This document shows positions 30,379-31,318 of a stretch of DNA of 31,318 nt, in pieces. How positions within the stretch are numbered: position 1 is the stretch's first letter; the number at the start of each line of letters is the position of its first letter. Position numbers and translations under genes: made by a program. Under the pieces are notes generated by a model. The model was given only the letters and a program-made list of their open reading frames with translations. It had not been told where the DNA came from and did no database searches. The DNA is from Clostridium sp. GTDB taxonomy: Bacteria > Bacillota > Clostridia > Lachnospirales > Lachnospiraceae. The stretch covers positions 1 through 31,318 of the forward strand of contig SFNH01000007.1 in assembly GCA_004554205.1 (NCBI GenBank), given 5' to 3'.

Positions 30379-31220
30379 TACTGCTGCACCTCCTTACTTC
30401 TTGTGGCCCTGAGCTGGATCATGGCAATCGCCGCCACCATGATAAAGAACAGGACTGCCTTCGCCTGTCCGACACCCTCCCAGCCGGTCCTGCCGTAGAA
30501 GGTGTTGTAAATGTTTAACGCCAGCATTTCCGAGTTGTTTGACGGAGCGCCGGCGGTGAGCGCCAGGTTCTGGTCAAACAGCTTGAAGCCGTTTGTCAGC
30601 GTCAAAAATGAGCAGATGGTGATGGACGGCATTACCATCGGAATGGTGATGCTCTTTAAGATCTGCCACTTGTTCGCGCCGTCGATCTTTGCCGCCTCCA
30701 TGACATCACCGGGAATGTTCTGGATACCGGCGATATAGATAACCATCATGTAGCCGATCTGCTGCCAGTTCATCAGGACAACCAGGCCCCAGAAGCCGTA
30801 GGTCGCGCTGAAGGTCAGCGTCTTGTCAAAGTAGCCGAGGATACCGTTTAAGATCAACTGCCAGATATAGCCGAGCACGATACCGCCGATCAGGTTCGGC
30901 ATAAAGAACACGGTACGAAACAGATTCGTGCCCTTCATCTTGCGTGTCAGAAGCATGGACACGGTAAACGCAAACACGTTGATCGTCAGCACGGAAACGA
31001 TGGTAAACAGCACGGTGAAGCCGAGCGCGTGCAGAAAGCCGCCATCATTAAACACGGCCGCATAGTTTGCAAGCCCCACGAACTTCGCGTTTGTCACGGT
31101 TGTAAAATTACAGAATGATAAATAGATTCCCATGATGAACGGCACTAAAAAGCCGATGCTAAACGCCGCCAGCGTCGGCAGCGCAAATACGGGAAAATAT
31201 TTTTTGATCGATTTCTCCAT
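30378..31220 (-). CDS. Sugar ABC transporter permease, MalF type
   Basis: This 280-residue partner permease has about six membrane segments. The EAA loop is DVMEAAKIDGANKWQILKSI, followed by TIPMVMPS. It lacks the large periplasmic loop of enterobacterial MalF, as is usual for Gram-positive CUT1 transporters. AAAGGGGG lies upstream of the ATG. The 98 bases between it and the window edge contain only hairpins, so the solute-binding protein gene is probably just outside. Confidence 0.93.
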   Translation of the reverse strand: MEKSIKKYFPVFALPTLAAFSIGFLVPFIMGIYLSFCNFTTVTNAKFVGLANYAAVFNDGGFLHALGFTVLFTIVSVLTINVFAFTVSMLLTRKMKGTNLFRTVFFMPNLIGGIVLGYIWQLILNGILGYFDKTLTFSATYGFWGLVVLMNWQQIGYMMVIYIAGIQNIPGDVMEAAKIDGANKWQILKSITIPMVMPSITICSFLTLTNGFKLFDQNLALTAGAPSNNSEMLALNIYNTFYGRTGWEGVGQAKAVLFFIMVAAIAMIQLRATRSKEVQQ

Positions 31221-31247
31221 GAAACAGCCCCCTTTCTATCTCGTTCA

Positions 31248-31274
31248 GTAACTGTTCAGTACCCTCACAGTTAC
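31248..31274 (-). repeat. 27-nt hairpin repeat, copy 3
   Basis: On the minus strand GTAACTGT and ACAGTTAC form a perfect 8-bp stem around the loop GAGGGTACTGA, upstream of the MalF-type permease. Stem and loop match the copies at 12919 and 14561. Confidence 0.8.
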
Positions 31275-31276
31275 GG

Positions 31277-31318
31277 GCAAAAATCCATGAAAATTGCCTC
31301 CGGCAATGGGATTTTTGC
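31277..31318. repeat. Long hairpin at the right edge
   Basis: GCAAAAATCC (31277-31286) pairs exactly with GGATTTTTGC (31309-31318), and inside it TTGCC pairs with GGCAA around a three-base loop. It directly adjoins the 27-nt repeat and reaches the last base of the window. It may be a terminator or processing site between the upstream binding-protein gene and the permeases, or part of a larger composite repeat. Confidence 0.65.

Overview
The window looks like chromosome of a spore-forming, anaerobic member of the Clostridia, most likely Lachnospiraceae (Clostridium cluster XIVa). The reasons are moderately high GC, LL-diaminopimelate aminotransferase, a nudF-spoIIM-xerD neighbourhood similar to the Bacillus/Clostridium one, a DUF6465-like Lys/Ala-rich protein, a split biotin-dependent Na+-pumping decarboxylase, and consensus sigma-A promoters (TTGACA-17-TATAAT type). 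I cannot fix the genus from sequence alone. There is no prophage, complete IS, CRISPR array or rRNA.

Layout. (1) 1-3332, plus strand: a repeat-rich non-coding left edge, then dapL, tRNA-Leu(CAA), an RsiV-like lipoprotein and upp, with promoters at dapL, the tRNA and upp. (2) 3341-7323, minus: xerD, topB, a small membrane protein and a left-handed beta-helix protein, driven by a promoter at 7295-7323. (3) 7542-16860, minus: a long co-directional run with an SH3/glucosaminidase surface protein, a membrane-anchored cohesin protein, a histidine kinase and response regulator, a DEAD-box helicase, proC, nudF and spoIIM. (4) 16924-22333, minus: one operon encoding an MmdA/12S-type carboxyltransferase, an OadG-type lipoprotein, a biotin carrier, OadB and OadA/5S. 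(5) 22363-25302: rsmF-like methyltransferase and dacA/dacF. The 3' end of dacA is interrupted by a 142-bp MITE-like element with 13-bp terminal inverted repeats and a 7-8 bp target duplication. (6) 25328-25779: a DUF6465-like gene with a perfect consensus promoter. (7) 25875-31220, minus: two sugar ABC permeases, malQ, a LacI-family regulator, azlC and azlD. The solute-binding gene is probably beyond the right edge.

How the genes work together. Region 4 encodes all the parts needed to couple decarboxylation, or transcarboxylation, to Na+ export. Region 7 is an alpha-glucan/maltodextrin uptake and processing operon with its own repressor, onto which a branched-chain amino acid exporter has been appended. 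Regions 3 and 5 mix cell-envelope, sporulation and housekeeping genes.

The least conventional content is a family of short sequences built on GTAAC(A/T)GTTCAG. They occur as the ends of the 142-bp element, as three 27-nt hairpins with a conserved loop, as arms around the dapL promoter, and one base after the -10 box of two promoters. The 142-bp insertion has rewritten the C-terminus of the D-Ala-D-Ala carboxypeptidase by adding about 44 element-encoded residues.
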